Under the pieces are notes generated by a model. That model had not been told where the DNA came from, ran no database searches, and saw only the letters and a program-made list of their open reading frames with translations. Shown here piece by piece: positions 25,964 to 34,801 of a DNA stretch of 47,404 nucleotides. The position numbers were made by a program, and so were the translations under genes. The stretch covers positions 1 to 47,404 of the forward strand of contig JALGVA010000027.1 of assembly GCA_029820295.1 (NCBI GenBank). Reading direction: 5' to 3'. Positions within the stretch are counted from its first letter, which is position 1. Every line of letters begins with the position of its first letter. This stretch comes from Candidatus Zipacnadia bacterium (GTDB taxonomy: Bacteria; Armatimonadota; Zipacnadia; Zipacnadales; UBA5352).

Positions 25964-28051
25964 CTATCCCCAGCCCAGCAGGCGTCCTCCCTGGTAGATG
26001 ATGAAGCTGACCAGCCAGGCCAGTGAGGTGGTGTACGCCACCGCGATGGCCAGGCACTTTGATGAGCCTGACTCGCGCCACAGGACCGCCATGGCCGCGA
26101 TGCAGGGCGGGTAGATCAGGATGAAGGCCATCAGCGCGATCGCCACCAGCGGGCTGAAGGTCGGGTCGGCGCGCAGCGCCTCGGTGAGGGCGGCTGTGCT
26201 GCCCTCGGCCGACTCCTCGAGCGAGTACGTGGTCGCCAGGGTCGCGACCACGACCTCCTTGGCGGCCAGACCGGCGACCAGGCTGATGCCGACCTTCCAG
26301 TTGAAGCCCAGCGGGCGGAGCACCGGCTCGAGGCCGCGGCCGATGTGCCCGGCGGCGGTGTGGGCAATGGCGGGAAGCCCGTCGGCGGGAGCATGCGCGG
26401 GCGGCTCGGGCCAGCTCAGCAGCGCCCACATGACCACCGACGCGGCGAGGATCACGGTGCCGGCCTTGCGCACGTAGCACCAGCCGCGCTCCCACATGTG
26501 CAGAAGCGTGCCGGGCAGCGTGGGCATGCGGTAAGGGGGCAACTCCATGACGAAGGGCGCCATCGGGCCCTTGAGCAGTGTGGAGCGGAAGACGCGCGCC
26601 ATCAGCGCCGCGAGCAGCACGCCCAGAAGGTAGATGCCGAAGATGACCTTGCCCGCAAGGTACGGCGGGAAGAACGCGCCGGCGAGCAGCACATAGACCG
26701 GCAGCCGCGCGCCGCAGCTCATCAGGGGCGCCACCAGCATGGTTGTCAGCCGGTCGCGCCGGCTTTCCAGCGTGCGCGTGGCCATGATCGCGGGCACCGT
26801 GCAACCGAAGCCGATGAGCATGGGGATGAAGCTCTTGCCGTGCAGGCCCACGTAGTGCATGGCGCGATCGACCACGAAGGCAGCGCGCGACATGTAGCCG
26901 CTGTCCTCGAGCAGCGAGATGGCCAGGAAGAGCAGCAGGATCTGCGGGACGAAGATCAGCACGCCGCCGACCCCGCCGATGACGCCATCGACCAGCAGCG
27001 ACTGCAGCGGGCCATCGGGCAGCCAGAAGGCCAGGTGTGCGGCCAGCCAGCCGAAGGCGCTCTCCAGCCACCTCATGGGCGGCGCGCCCAGTCGGAAGAC
27101 CATCTCGAACATCCCCCACATGAGCGCAAGGAAGATGGGGATGCCCAGCACGCGGTGGGTCACGACGTTGTCGATGGCCTCCGACCAGTCGATGCGCTGC
27201 GCCCGCGAGGTCGTGGTAGCCTCGGCGCAGGCGCCGTTGATGAAGCCGTAGCGGCGGTCGGCGAGCGCCATCTCGGCGTCATCGCCGATGACGGCCTCCA
27301 GATGCGCGCGGGTGCGCTCGACCCTCCGGAGCAGGTCGCCACCGTCATCGAGGCGCTCGGCGACGAGGTCGCGCACCTCGTCATCGTCCTCGAGCAGCTT
27401 GATCGCCAGCCAGCGCGCCGGCAGCCCGGCCAGTGCCTCCTCGTGCTCCAGCGACTGCGTGATCTCCGCGATGTGCTCCTCGAGTTCCCGCCCGTAGCGC
27501 ACCTCGCGCCCCGGCACGCGGTGGGCGCGCGCGGTCTCGACCATCACCGCGACCAGGTCCTCGATGCCCCCGCCACGGCTGGCAACGGTGGGCACGATGG
27601 GCACGCCCAGCAGCTCGCTGAGCAGCTCGACGTCGATGTCGCGCCCGCGCGCCTCGGCGGCGTCCATCATGTTGAGCGCGATGACCACGGGCACGCCCAG
27701 CTCGATGAACTGCGTGGTGAGGTAGAGGTTGCGCTCCAGGTTCGAGGCGTCCACGACATCCACGACCACGTCGGGGCACTCGTTGATGACGAAGTTGCGC
27801 GCCACCACCTCCTCGAGGGAGTACGCCGTCAGGGAGTAGGTGCCGGGCAGGTCAACTACGTGGACGATGGTGTCGTCGACCCGGCGTTGGCCCTCCTTCT
27901 TCTCGACCGTCACTCCCGGGTAGTTGCCCACGTGCTGGCGGGCGCCGGTGATGGCGTTGAAGACCGTGGTCTTGCCAGAGTTGGGGTTGCCGGCCAGGGC
28001 CACGACCACGTCGCCTTCGGTTGCGGTGGTCACCTGCTGCGTCTGCGTCAC
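25964..28051 (-). CDS. feoB: ferrous iron transporter FeoB
   Basis: The 695-residue inner-membrane protein imports Fe(II). Its N-terminal G domain has all motifs: GNPNSGKTT (21-29), VGNYPGVTVE (41-50, G2), DLPGTY (67-72) and NMMD (about 128-131). A helical spacer domain follows. The membrane part has about ten helices, including two Gate-like repeats with the conserved GFGCTVPAIMATRTL and LMSCGARLPVYVLLAGAFF blocks and a core GISLVAGLAAKEVVVATLATTY. The start is GTG at 28051, with GAGGAG eight bases upstream. It is preceded by feoA and followed by the Cys-rich partner, all under the DtxR-type regulator at the head of the operon. Confidence 0.96.
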   Translation of the reverse strand: MTQTQQVTTATEGDVVVALAGNPNSGKTTVFNAITGARQHVGNYPGVTVEKKEGQRRVDDTIVHVVDLPGTYSLTAYSLEEVVARNFVINECPDVVVDVVDASNLERNLYLTTQFIELGVPVVIALNMMDAAEARGRDIDVELLSELLGVPIVPTVASRGGGIEDLVAVMVETARAHRVPGREVRYGRELEEHIAEITQSLEHEEALAGLPARWLAIKLLEDDDEVRDLVAERLDDGGDLLRRVERTRAHLEAVIGDDAEMALADRRYGFINGACAEATTTSRAQRIDWSEAIDNVVTHRVLGIPIFLALMWGMFEMVFRLGAPPMRWLESAFGWLAAHLAFWLPDGPLQSLLVDGVIGGVGGVLIFVPQILLLFLAISLLEDSGYMSRAAFVVDRAMHYVGLHGKSFIPMLIGFGCTVPAIMATRTLESRRDRLTTMLVAPLMSCGARLPVYVLLAGAFFPPYLAGKVIFGIYLLGVLLAALMARVFRSTLLKGPMAPFVMELPPYRMPTLPGTLLHMWERGWCYVRKAGTVILAASVVMWALLSWPEPPAHAPADGLPAIAHTAAGHIGRGLEPVLRPLGFNWKVGISLVAGLAAKEVVVATLATTYSLEESAEGSTAALTEALRADPTFSPLVAIALMAFILIYPPCIAAMAVLWRESGSSKCLAIAVAYTTSLAWLVSFIIYQGGRLLGWG

Positions 28052-28088
28052 GGCATTGCTCCTCGGCGCTGCGGGCACGTCGGACGGC

Positions 28089-28301
28089 TCAGACCGGCCG
28101 GACCAGGACGTGCCGGGCCATGCCGCGCCCCAGCCCGAGTCTCCCGGTGCCCACGCCGACCATCATCGGCCCGGCTCCACGCGTGTTGCTTAGCACAGTC
28201 AGTCCGGCGCCCGGCACGATGCCCATCTCGGTCAGGCGGCGCACCATGCCACGGCCGCCCCGCACATCAACGACCTCGCAGCGCTCGCCTGGGGACATCA
28301 T
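28089..28301 (-). CDS. feoA: FeoA-type SH3-like protein
   Basis: The product of about 70 residues is a FeoA domain: MMSPGERCEVVDVRGG, then MVRRLTEMGIVPGAGLTVL and LGLGRGMARHVLV, the usual small SH3-like barrel. FeoA proteins bind the cytoplasmic side of FeoB and support iron uptake. The start is uncertain. By family alignment the domain begins a few residues before the ATG at 28301 (ALRLDMM), so a CTG or the TTG at 28349 could be the true start, but none has a convincing ribosome-binding site. The gene lies between the regulator and feoB. Confidence 0.82.
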   Translation of the reverse strand: MMSPGERCEVVDVRGGRGMVRRLTEMGIVPGAGLTVLSNTRGAGPMMVGVGTGRLGLGRGMARHVLVRPV

Positions 28302-28335
28302 GTCGAGCCGCAGCGCCGGCCCGGCCGCGTATCGC

Positions 28336-29091
28336 TCAGATCGGTTCAACGACAATCTGTGCCGCCTCCCGCTTGCGCAGCGACAGGTGGTAGCCGCGCA
28401 CCTCGATCTCGATCGGGTCGCCCAGCGGCGCCAGGCGCTCGACCTCGATCTCCGCACCAGGCGTCACACCCATGTCCATGATGCGCCGGCGGATTGAGGC
28501 GTTCCCCGACAGGCGCAGCACGCGGCCGCGATGGCCCGGCGTGATGCGATCCAGCGTCGTGGCGTCATCGCCTTCGGAGCGCGCCGAGAACGGGTTGCGT
28601 TCCGGCGGCTCGATGGCGGCGATGCATGCCCTGCACTCCTGCGTGCAGGGCGTGTTGCCCCAGTGGTCGGAGAGGTGGCGCAGCCACTCCTCACCGCCGC
28701 GTGGACAGCGCTCCACGAAATCCACGAAGGTCAGCAGGCGAGTGAGCGTCAGCGGGCTGAGCGCATGCTCGATGCCGCACGCCTCGGCCTCGGCCTGCTC
28801 GGCTTCGAGGCCCAGGATGTCGTGCAGGAAGGCGGTGAGCGTGTGGTGCCGGCGCATCAGGAACTCGGCGGTGCGCCGGCCCTCGTCGGTGAGCGCCACC
28901 GCTCCGTAGGGCTCGTGCGTCACCAGGTGGCGCTCTGTGAGCGACTGCACAGCGGCGCTTGCCGACGGCATGCTCACGCCTGCGAAGTCTGCGACATCCT
29001 TGACGCGCACGGCGTCCTGTGCGCGCTGCAACTCGTAGATGACCTCAAGGTAGTCTTCGAGTGACTCTGTCAGTTCGGCGATTTGAGTCAT
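28336..29091 (-). CDS. DtxR/MntR-family metal-dependent repressor with FeoA-like tail
   Basis: The 251-residue protein has an N-terminal winged helix (LEDYLEVIYELQ, VRVKDVADFAGVSMPSASAA) and the DtxR dimerisation and metal-binding domain (GLEAEQAEAEACGIEHALSP with the Glu-x-x-Cys-x-x-Glu-His set). After a Cys-containing linker comes a C-terminal FeoA/SH3-like domain (ITPGHRGRVLRLSG, IMDMGVTPGAEIEV). When loaded with Fe(II) or Mn(II) it should bind palindromic operators and switch off uptake genes. It is the first gene of the feo operon, and a matching palindrome overlaps its own promoter, so autoregulation together with feoAB is likely. ATG 29091 follows GAGGACGCGGC. Confidence 0.9.
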   Translation of the reverse strand: MTQIAELTESLEDYLEVIYELQRAQDAVRVKDVADFAGVSMPSASAAVQSLTERHLVTHEPYGAVALTDEGRRTAEFLMRRHHTLTAFLHDILGLEAEQAEAEACGIEHALSPLTLTRLLTFVDFVERCPRGGEEWLRHLSDHWGNTPCTQECRACIAAIEPPERNPFSARSEGDDATTLDRITPGHRGRVLRLSGNASIRRRIMDMGVTPGAEIEVERLAPLGDPIEIEVRGYHLSLRKREAAQIVVEPI

Positions 29092-29136
29092 GCCGCGTCC
29101 TCGCTGTGCCGCCGAGCCGGGTGTCCTACAAAGGTA

Positions 29137-29156
29137 AAGTTAGCATGGCCTAACTT
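29137..29156. promoter_or_regulatory. probable DtxR-type operator
   Basis: AAGTTAG (29137-29143), six bases, CTAACTT (29150-29156) is a perfect inverted repeat. It contains the TTAG...CTAA core typical of DtxR/IdeR/MntR sites and covers the -10 box and part of the spacer of the feo operon promoter. Bound repressor would block RNA polymerase. Confidence 0.75.
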
Positions 29157-29165
29157 CTGTGTCAA
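29137..29165 (-). promoter_or_regulatory. promoter of the dtxR-feoAB operon
   Basis: On the minus strand a perfect TTGACA (29160-29165) is followed after 17 bases by TAACTT (29137-29142). The -10 is imperfect because it is shared with the operator palindrome. The leader to ATG 29091 is about 40 bases. Confidence 0.72.
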
Positions 29166-29299
29166 GAGATCTGCTGCGCATCTGCGCCCCACTTACCGGC
29201 GCGGTGCGCGCGTGCGTGCCCGGGAAGGTCTTGCGACGGGCACGCCGAAGTACGGGCACGCTCGACGCGCGACGACGCGCATCCCGGAGGGCCGATGAC

Positions 29300-30184
29300 A
29301 TGAGCGGCCGCAAGGTGAAGTGGGAGGAGATGTTCCCCGACGAGATGGCGCAGGCCATCGAGGAGCATCCGCTGCTCTACCTCCCGTACGGAATGTGTGA
29401 GCCGCACGGCCATCACAACGCGCTCGGCCTCGACGGCATCAAGTGCTACGAGATCTGCGTGCGCGCCGCGCAGGAGGGCGGCGGCGTGGTGGCGCCGCTG
29501 AACATGTGGCACATCGGCGAGCAGGGCGTGGGCATCCCGTGGCTGGCGCGCCAGAATGCCCCGCAGCCCTACATCACCGCACTGGGCTACGAGCTGTTCG
29601 CGCAGTCGATGGTCTGGCACCTGCGCGCGGCGGTGGCGCGCGGCTTTCGGGCGGTCATCGCCATGACCGGCCACTACGGCGGCACCGAGTGCGACATGCG
29701 CTCGGTCGCGTCGGTCTTCAACGACTACGTGCCGCTGCCCGTCTGGGCGCTGGCCGACTGGGAGTGCATCGGCTACAGGCAGTACAAGGGCGACCACGCG
29801 GGGCCGTGCGAGACCTCGCAGCTCTGGGCGCTCCGACCCGACCTGGTGGACGTCTCGCGCATTCCGCCGCACGAGGACGGCGAGCGCATCTTCGCCTCCG
29901 ACCTCCAGCCCGGCCAGGCCTCACGCCTCGAGGGCGAGCGCATCGTGCGCTCGCAGACCGACAACCTGATCGACGGCGGCAATCGCCTGCTGGAGCGTGC
30001 CCCGGCCGAGTTGGTGGACCCGGGCCCCGAAGGCGCGCGGGCGATCTGCGCCGACCTGATGTCGCGCGACATCGAGTGGGTCTACCAGATGGACCCCGCG
30101 CGCCACCGCGAGTACTGGTCGGCCGAGGGCGAGGGTGGGAAGCACCGGCAGGGCACGATTGAGCGGAACGGACGGATGGGTTAG
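29300..30184 (+). CDS. creatininase-family amidohydrolase
   Basis: The 294-residue protein belongs to the creatininase family of metal-dependent hydrolases. The family blocks are visible: LPYGMCEPHGHHNALGLD (about 27-44), carrying the metal-binding Glu, His and Asp; the strand RAVIAMTGHYGGTECDM, where the usual GHGGN is changed to GHYGGTE; and DHAGPCETS, equivalent to the HAGExETS motif. Members cleave cyclic amides or formamides in creatinine, riboflavin or cofactor pathways, so the substrate here is open. It is encoded divergently from the iron operon and lacks a signal peptide. GGAGGGCCGATGAC gives ATG 29300. Confidence 0.87.
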   Translation: MSGRKVKWEEMFPDEMAQAIEEHPLLYLPYGMCEPHGHHNALGLDGIKCYEICVRAAQEGGGVVAPLNMWHIGEQGVGIPWLARQNAPQPYITALGYELFAQSMVWHLRAAVARGFRAVIAMTGHYGGTECDMRSVASVFNDYVPLPVWALADWECIGYRQYKGDHAGPCETSQLWALRPDLVDVSRIPPHEDGERIFASDLQPGQASRLEGERIVRSQTDNLIDGGNRLLERAPAELVDPGPEGARAICADLMSRDIEWVYQMDPARHREYWSAEGEGGKHRQGTIERNGRMG

Positions 30185-30253
30185 GCCGGGAACCGGCAAA
30201 CGGCAAGCGACAACCGGGGAACGGCGACGGCACCCGGCGACGACGGGAACTCG

Positions 30254-30259
30254 TATGAT
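30254..30259 (+). promoter_or_regulatory. possible -10 box of the large secreted protein gene
   Basis: TATGAT lies 54 bases before the ATG at 30313 and matches the -10 box used at 6265. No acceptable -35 hexamer is found 16-18 bases upstream, so this is only a suggestion. The flanking sequence has short ACGGC/ACCGG repeats (30188-30228). Confidence 0.3.
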
Positions 30260-30312
30260 CGGGCGGGCTTGCAGCTCGTCATGTGCAGCGGACGCACGTG
30301 AAGGCGGTCACC

Positions 30313-33300
30313 ATGAACGCACGGCACAGCGTCGCATTCCTCTGCGCCGCGGGAGCGGTTGTGTTCGCGTGTGGCGCGTTCGCACAGCCGGTCGAGCTGA
30401 CGAATGAACTGATGACCATCCGCTTCGATCCCGATGACGGCTACGCCATCTCGGGCATCGAGAACCGCGCGTCGGGCGTCGAGTTCATCCGGCCGCGCCC
30501 TGAGGGCGTCGAGCAGGACCGTTCGCCCTGGCTGCTGCTGATGCGCGGCCCGCAGGTCAACCACGAGCTGACCGCCGCCAACGCGCAGCAGGCCGCGCAC
30601 GCGCTCGACGGCGATACGCTGACCATCACCTGGTCGGGCATCAGCAGCGAGGTCGTGCCCGGCGACCTGACCGTGACCGCGACCATCCGCCTGCCCGCGG
30701 GCTCGCCCAGGGCCTACCTGCACGCCGAGGTCTCCGGCGACGCGCAGGCCTACCTGTGGCGGCTCGACTTCCCGCGCGTCTTCGGCATCCGCGACTTCGC
30801 TACCGCGCAGATGTCGCTGCCCTACTACTGGGGCCGGCTGGTGCGCCGGCCCATGCAACTCGGGCGCGCCGCTTCGCTGGTCTATCCCGAGCCCGCCTCG
30901 ATGCAGTGGTTCGCCTACTGGGGCGTCGATGACGGGCGCGACCCGCCGCTGGCCGAGGAGGAGGGCCGCAACTCCGAGAGCGGCTGGTCGCCCGACTACT
31001 CCGACGCGGCGGGTCTCTACTGGGCCGCGGAGGACGGCGAGGTGTACATGAAGCGCTTCGCCTGGGACCCCACCGGCGAGGGCGAGCAACTTGCGTGGTC
31101 GATCCAGAACATCCCGGGCCTCCCCACCTGGCCGATGCCGGTCCCCGACGCGTCTGCCCCGGTGGAGTACGCGATGCCTTACGAGACCGCCATCGGCGTC
31201 TTCACCGGCGACTGGCACGAGGCGGGGGAGATGTACGCGCAGTGGGCGGGCGAGCAGGTGTGGACGCAGCGCGGGACGGTGGACGAGTGGCCGGAGGAGA
31301 TGCCGGCGGCGGGCAGCGAGGAGCTGGCGCGCTGGACGCCGCCATGGTTCCGCGACATCGGCTTCTGGGCGAAGTTCTACCACGAGCCGGCGAAGATCCT
31401 GCCCGAGTGGGCTGCGTACCGCAAGTGGCTGGGCGTGCCGGTGGCGTCGCACTGGTATCGCTACAACATCGCGAGCTTCAACGACAACGACCCCGAGCAC
31501 CTGCCCCCCGATCCCTACGTCCTCGACGGCGTGCGCGCCGCGCGCGAGCTGGGCGTCCAGCCCATGCCCTACGTGCTCTCCACCATCTGGGACACCGACA
31601 CGCAGTCCTGGATTCGCGAGAACGGGCTGCAGAGCGCGGTGAAGACCGAGGCGGGGGGCATTGTCCCATGGGAGATCGGCAACAACACCTTCGCGTGGAT
31701 GTGCCCGTCCACCGAGCAGTGGCGGGCCAAGATGCGCGAGATCTGCGCGCAGCTCATCTGGGAGCACGGGATGAGCGGGGTCTACCTGGACGTGCTGGCC
31801 GCGGGCGCCGCGAGGCCCTGCTACGACCCGACGCACGGGCACCCGGTGCACGGCGGCAACTACTGGGGCCAGGGCAACCGCAGGCTGATGCTCGATCTGC
31901 GCGCGTACATCCGCCGGCTCGACCCGGATGCGTGCTTCTTCACCGAGGAGATCGGCGAGCACCTCATCGACGTGATGGACGGCTACCTGACGCTGGACCT
32001 TACGCGCAACTACACGCCCGGCGGCGAGCAGGTGTGGCCCATCCTCGCGGCGGTCTACCACCCCTACACCATCGTGTTCGGCAGCGACGCGTCGCTGGCG
32101 ATGGAGCCCGAGCAGTTCGCGGTCATCTATGGCCGCCAGCTCGTGTGGGGCAGTCAGCCGCTGCACTCGGTGATCGCGCCGCCGATGCCCGAGCCGGGGG
32201 ACCCGACCGCCGAGATGTTCCGCGACTACACGCGCGCCTACTGGGTGGCGGGCGAGCCCTTCCTGATGGGCGGGCGGCTGCTGCGCATGGCGGTGCGACC
32301 GAAGGGCGCGCGCGAGGGACAGTGCGGGCTGGAGCTGGCCGCCGACGAGCACACGGTGGCCTACGACAACAACCCCGATCGCCTGAAGCTCTGGACCGGG
32401 CCGGCGGTGCTGGCGTCGGCGTGGGAGCGCTTCGGCGACATCGGCATCGTGATGTGCAACCTCACCGGCGAGTCGCAGAGCGTTGACCTGACGGTGCGCG
32501 CGCAGGCGCTGGGCATCAGCGAGGGCGCGCAGATGGTGCGCCTGTGGCCGATGGACCCCGAGACGCTCGGCCCGGCCGCGGGCGAGCGCACGCTGACGCT
32601 CGAGCCGTGGCGCGCGGCCGTCTACTGCATCACCGACGATCCACAGAGCGCTATCGGCCGTCTGAACGCGCTCGAGGAGACGCCGTGGGAGCTGGAGGTC
32701 GTGCAGAGCGGGCCGATCCCGTCCGCCAGCGGCCCCGAGAACGCGCTGTTCGCGTGCAGCGACGGCCCGGTGCTCAACGAGGCGGACGAGGACGGCACGG
32801 TCGCGACGGCCTACCTGGTCAACTCCAGCGGCGATCTCGAGCGGCGCACGGGCATGCAGGCCGAGGTGACCGGCGCGCAGGCTGAAGGCCACGGTCTGCC
32901 GCGCGACCTCGACGAGCGGCCCTTCGCGCTGCTGCGCCGGCTGCCGCACACGGCGACGGTCGCGGAGCCGGGCGTGATGGTGCTCTCAGGCGACGAGAGC
33001 CACCTGCTGGCGGTGATGCCCGGTGGCGCCGAGTTGAACCTGTCCGAGCCGGGCCTGCTCGTGATCCGCAACGCTGTCACCGGCGAGATCGTACGGCCCA
33101 TCTCCTCGGCGCCGACCAACTTCGACGTCCTGCCCGAGGGTGAGGCGTTCTTCGTGGGCTGGGCGCGACTCGACGCCGCCGAGATCGACGAGATGCTGCG
33201 CTTTGGCGACGAGGAGCTGCGCGCGCGGGTCGAGCCGTTTGCCGTGCGCCTGCGCGCGCTCGCCGCCGCGGATGGTGATGCGCGCGTGGCGGCGCTGGCG

Positions 33301-34734
33301 GAGGCGAGCCGCAGCTTCGTGGAGATGGCGCGCAGGCTCGACGACATCCCCGGCATGCTCTCGCCGGTCAGCCCGGTAACGCGCCTGTGGGAGCGCATGA
33401 ACGGCCTGCTGAGCGCGCAGCTCGGCATGCAGGTGAGCGCGCAGGCCGAGCATCGCTGGCTGGCGGCGGGCATCCCCAAGTCGCTGCAGGCGCTGGTCGC
33501 CGGCGGCGAAGCGACTGCGGTGGAGCTGCTGCCGCTGGGCGACTGGCGCGAGGGCGGCCTGACCATCGAGCCCACCGCCGAGGGCCCGGCCTCGCGCGGC
33601 GTGACGGCGTACGGCTACTCGCTGCGCCTCGATGACGGCCGCTACGTCCGGCGCGTGGTGCCGATCATCGCCTCGGCCTCGGTCGAGCGCGACGGCGCGA
33701 TGTGGGCGCTGACCGACATCCTGCGCCTGGAGGCGAACTGGCCCTTCCAGCTCATCCGCGCGAAGCAGGCGGTCACGAGCGTCGCCGGCCGGCCGCGCAC
33801 CGTCGAGATCACCGCGCGCAACTGGTCGCCCATCGACCTGCACCTGCAACTGAGCGGCTCCGGGCCGGAGGGCTGGACGGTGACGCCGGCGATGCGCAGC
33901 ATCGACGCCCCCGCTCTGCAGGACGCGCGCTTCGAGGCCACGATCACGCCGCCGGCGGGCGCCGAGCGCGGGACCTACACGGTGCGCGTGGTGGCCAACC
34001 AGGCGGTGGCCGAGGACACCGCCTTCATCGCGGAGCTGCAGGTCAACGTCCTCGACGCGCTCGTGCCGATGATGCCCGGCGAGGTGGCGTGGCGGCCGCC
34101 TCCGGAGGAGAACCGCGCGCGCATCCGCCAGGCCTCGACCTTCGCGGTCTACGCCGACGAGGGCGAGGAGATCGCGATCACCATCAGCAACGTGCGCGTC
34201 ACGCACTACGTGGACACGCTGAGCTGGCGGCTGCTCGGCCCGACCATGGAGGTGGTAGACGAGGGCACCATCCCGGTCGATGAGAGCGCCGAGATCACGC
34301 ACACCGCGGAGGTCGCGGGCACGCACTACCTCGACGTAGTGCCCAAGCAGGGCTCGGCCGACGTGGTGTTCGCCAACCGGCCGGTGGCCGAGGTGGCGAC
34401 GGAGCAGTCGCCGCTGCAGCTCTTCACCAGCCCGATCACGCGCTGGTTCTACGTGCCGGAGGGCTCACAGGGCTTCCGGCTGGGGGCGCGCGACGGCGGG
34501 CCGGCCGAGGGCGCGCACTTCGTCATCACCTCGCCGAGCGGTAGAGTTGCGTTCGAGGCCGACGGTAACTACAATGGTGCGGAGTTCGAGGTCGGGGTCG
34601 AGCCCGAAGAGGCCGGGAAGCCGTGGACCATCCGCGTTGAGCCGCTGCAGGACCTGGCGTTGTGGCTCGCCGGGGATGTGCTGCCCTACCTGTCCGGCGC
34701 GCCGGAGCGCGTGCTGGTGCAGGCCGAGGAGTGA
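30313..34734 (+). CDS. very large secreted glycosidase-like protein (DUF6259-like)
   Basis: The 1473-residue product has a signal peptide ending in GAFAQ and then a galactose-mutarotase-like beta domain (NELMTIRFDPDDGYAISGIENR). The central part (about 330-620) looks like a TIM barrel of the GH36/GH101 kind: WLGVPVASHWYRYNIASFND, GVQPMPYVLST, MSGVYLDVLAAGAARPCYDP (Asp near 489, possible nucleophile) and CFFTEEIGEH (Glu near 542). Around 1149-1236 a NEW3-like domain (SVAGRPRTVEITARN, GTYTVRVVAN) follows, and the C-terminus is another beta domain. I recall this architecture as DUF6259. It probably acts on a polysaccharide outside the cytoplasm, but the reaction is unknown. The large membrane protein gene follows after 67 bases. 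Confidence 0.75.
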   Translation: MNARHSVAFLCAAGAVVFACGAFAQPVELTNELMTIRFDPDDGYAISGIENRASGVEFIRPRPEGVEQDRSPWLLLMRGPQVNHELTAANAQQAAHALDGDTLTITWSGISSEVVPGDLTVTATIRLPAGSPRAYLHAEVSGDAQAYLWRLDFPRVFGIRDFATAQMSLPYYWGRLVRRPMQLGRAASLVYPEPASMQWFAYWGVDDGRDPPLAEEEGRNSESGWSPDYSDAAGLYWAAEDGEVYMKRFAWDPTGEGEQLAWSIQNIPGLPTWPMPVPDASAPVEYAMPYETAIGVFTGDWHEAGEMYAQWAGEQVWTQRGTVDEWPEEMPAAGSEELARWTPPWFRDIGFWAKFYHEPAKILPEWAAYRKWLGVPVASHWYRYNIASFNDNDPEHLPPDPYVLDGVRAARELGVQPMPYVLSTIWDTDTQSWIRENGLQSAVKTEAGGIVPWEIGNNTFAWMCPSTEQWRAKMREICAQLIWEHGMSGVYLDVLAAGAARPCYDPTHGHPVHGGNYWGQGNRRLMLDLRAYIRRLDPDACFFTEEIGEHLIDVMDGYLTLDLTRNYTPGGEQVWPILAAVYHPYTIVFGSDASLAMEPEQFAVIYGRQLVWGSQPLHSVIAPPMPEPGDPTAEMFRDYTRAYWVAGEPFLMGGRLLRMAVRPKGAREGQCGLELAADEHTVAYDNNPDRLKLWTGPAVLASAWERFGDIGIVMCNLTGESQSVDLTVRAQALGISEGAQMVRLWPMDPETLGPAAGERTLTLEPWRAAVYCITDDPQSAIGRLNALEETPWELEVVQSGPIPSASGPENALFACSDGPVLNEADEDGTVATAYLVNSSGDLERRTGMQAEVTGAQAEGHGLPRDLDERPFALLRRLPHTATVAEPGVMVLSGDESHLLAVMPGGAELNLSEPGLLVIRNAVTGEIVRPISSAPTNFDVLPEGEAFFVGWARLDAAEIDEMLRFGDEELRARVEPFAVRLRALAAADGDARVAALAEASRSFVEMARRLDDIPGMLSPVSPVTRLWERMNGLLSAQLGMQVSAQAEHRWLAAGIPKSLQALVAGGEATAVELLPLGDWREGGLTIEPTAEGPASRGVTAYGYSLRLDDGRYVRRVVPIIASASVERDGAMWALTDILRLEANWPFQLIRAKQAVTSVAGRPRTVEITARNWSPIDLHLQLSGSGPEGWTVTPAMRSIDAPALQDARFEATITPPAGAERGTYTVRVVANQAVAEDTAFIAELQVNVLDALVPMMPGEVAWRPPPEENRARIRQASTFAVYADEGEEIAITISNVRVTHYVDTLSWRLLGPTMEVVDEGTIPVDESAEITHTAEVAGTHYLDVVPKQGSADVVFANRPVAEVATEQSPLQLFTSPITRWFYVPEGSQGFRLGARDGGPAEGAHFVITSPSGRVAFEADGNYNGAEFEVGVEPEEAGKPWTIRVEPLQDLALWLAGDVLPYLSGAPERVLVQAEE

Positions 34735-34801
34735 ATACCCGGCCGCTCGGCGGCTGTCCGAGCCGGACGGATGTCACGTGACACCGACGGGGAGTTGACC
34801 G

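Noticed and set aside
30181-32949. 922-codon open frame on the minus strand
   Set aside because: It mirrors the large secreted protein gene, an expected by-product of high GC at third codon positions.
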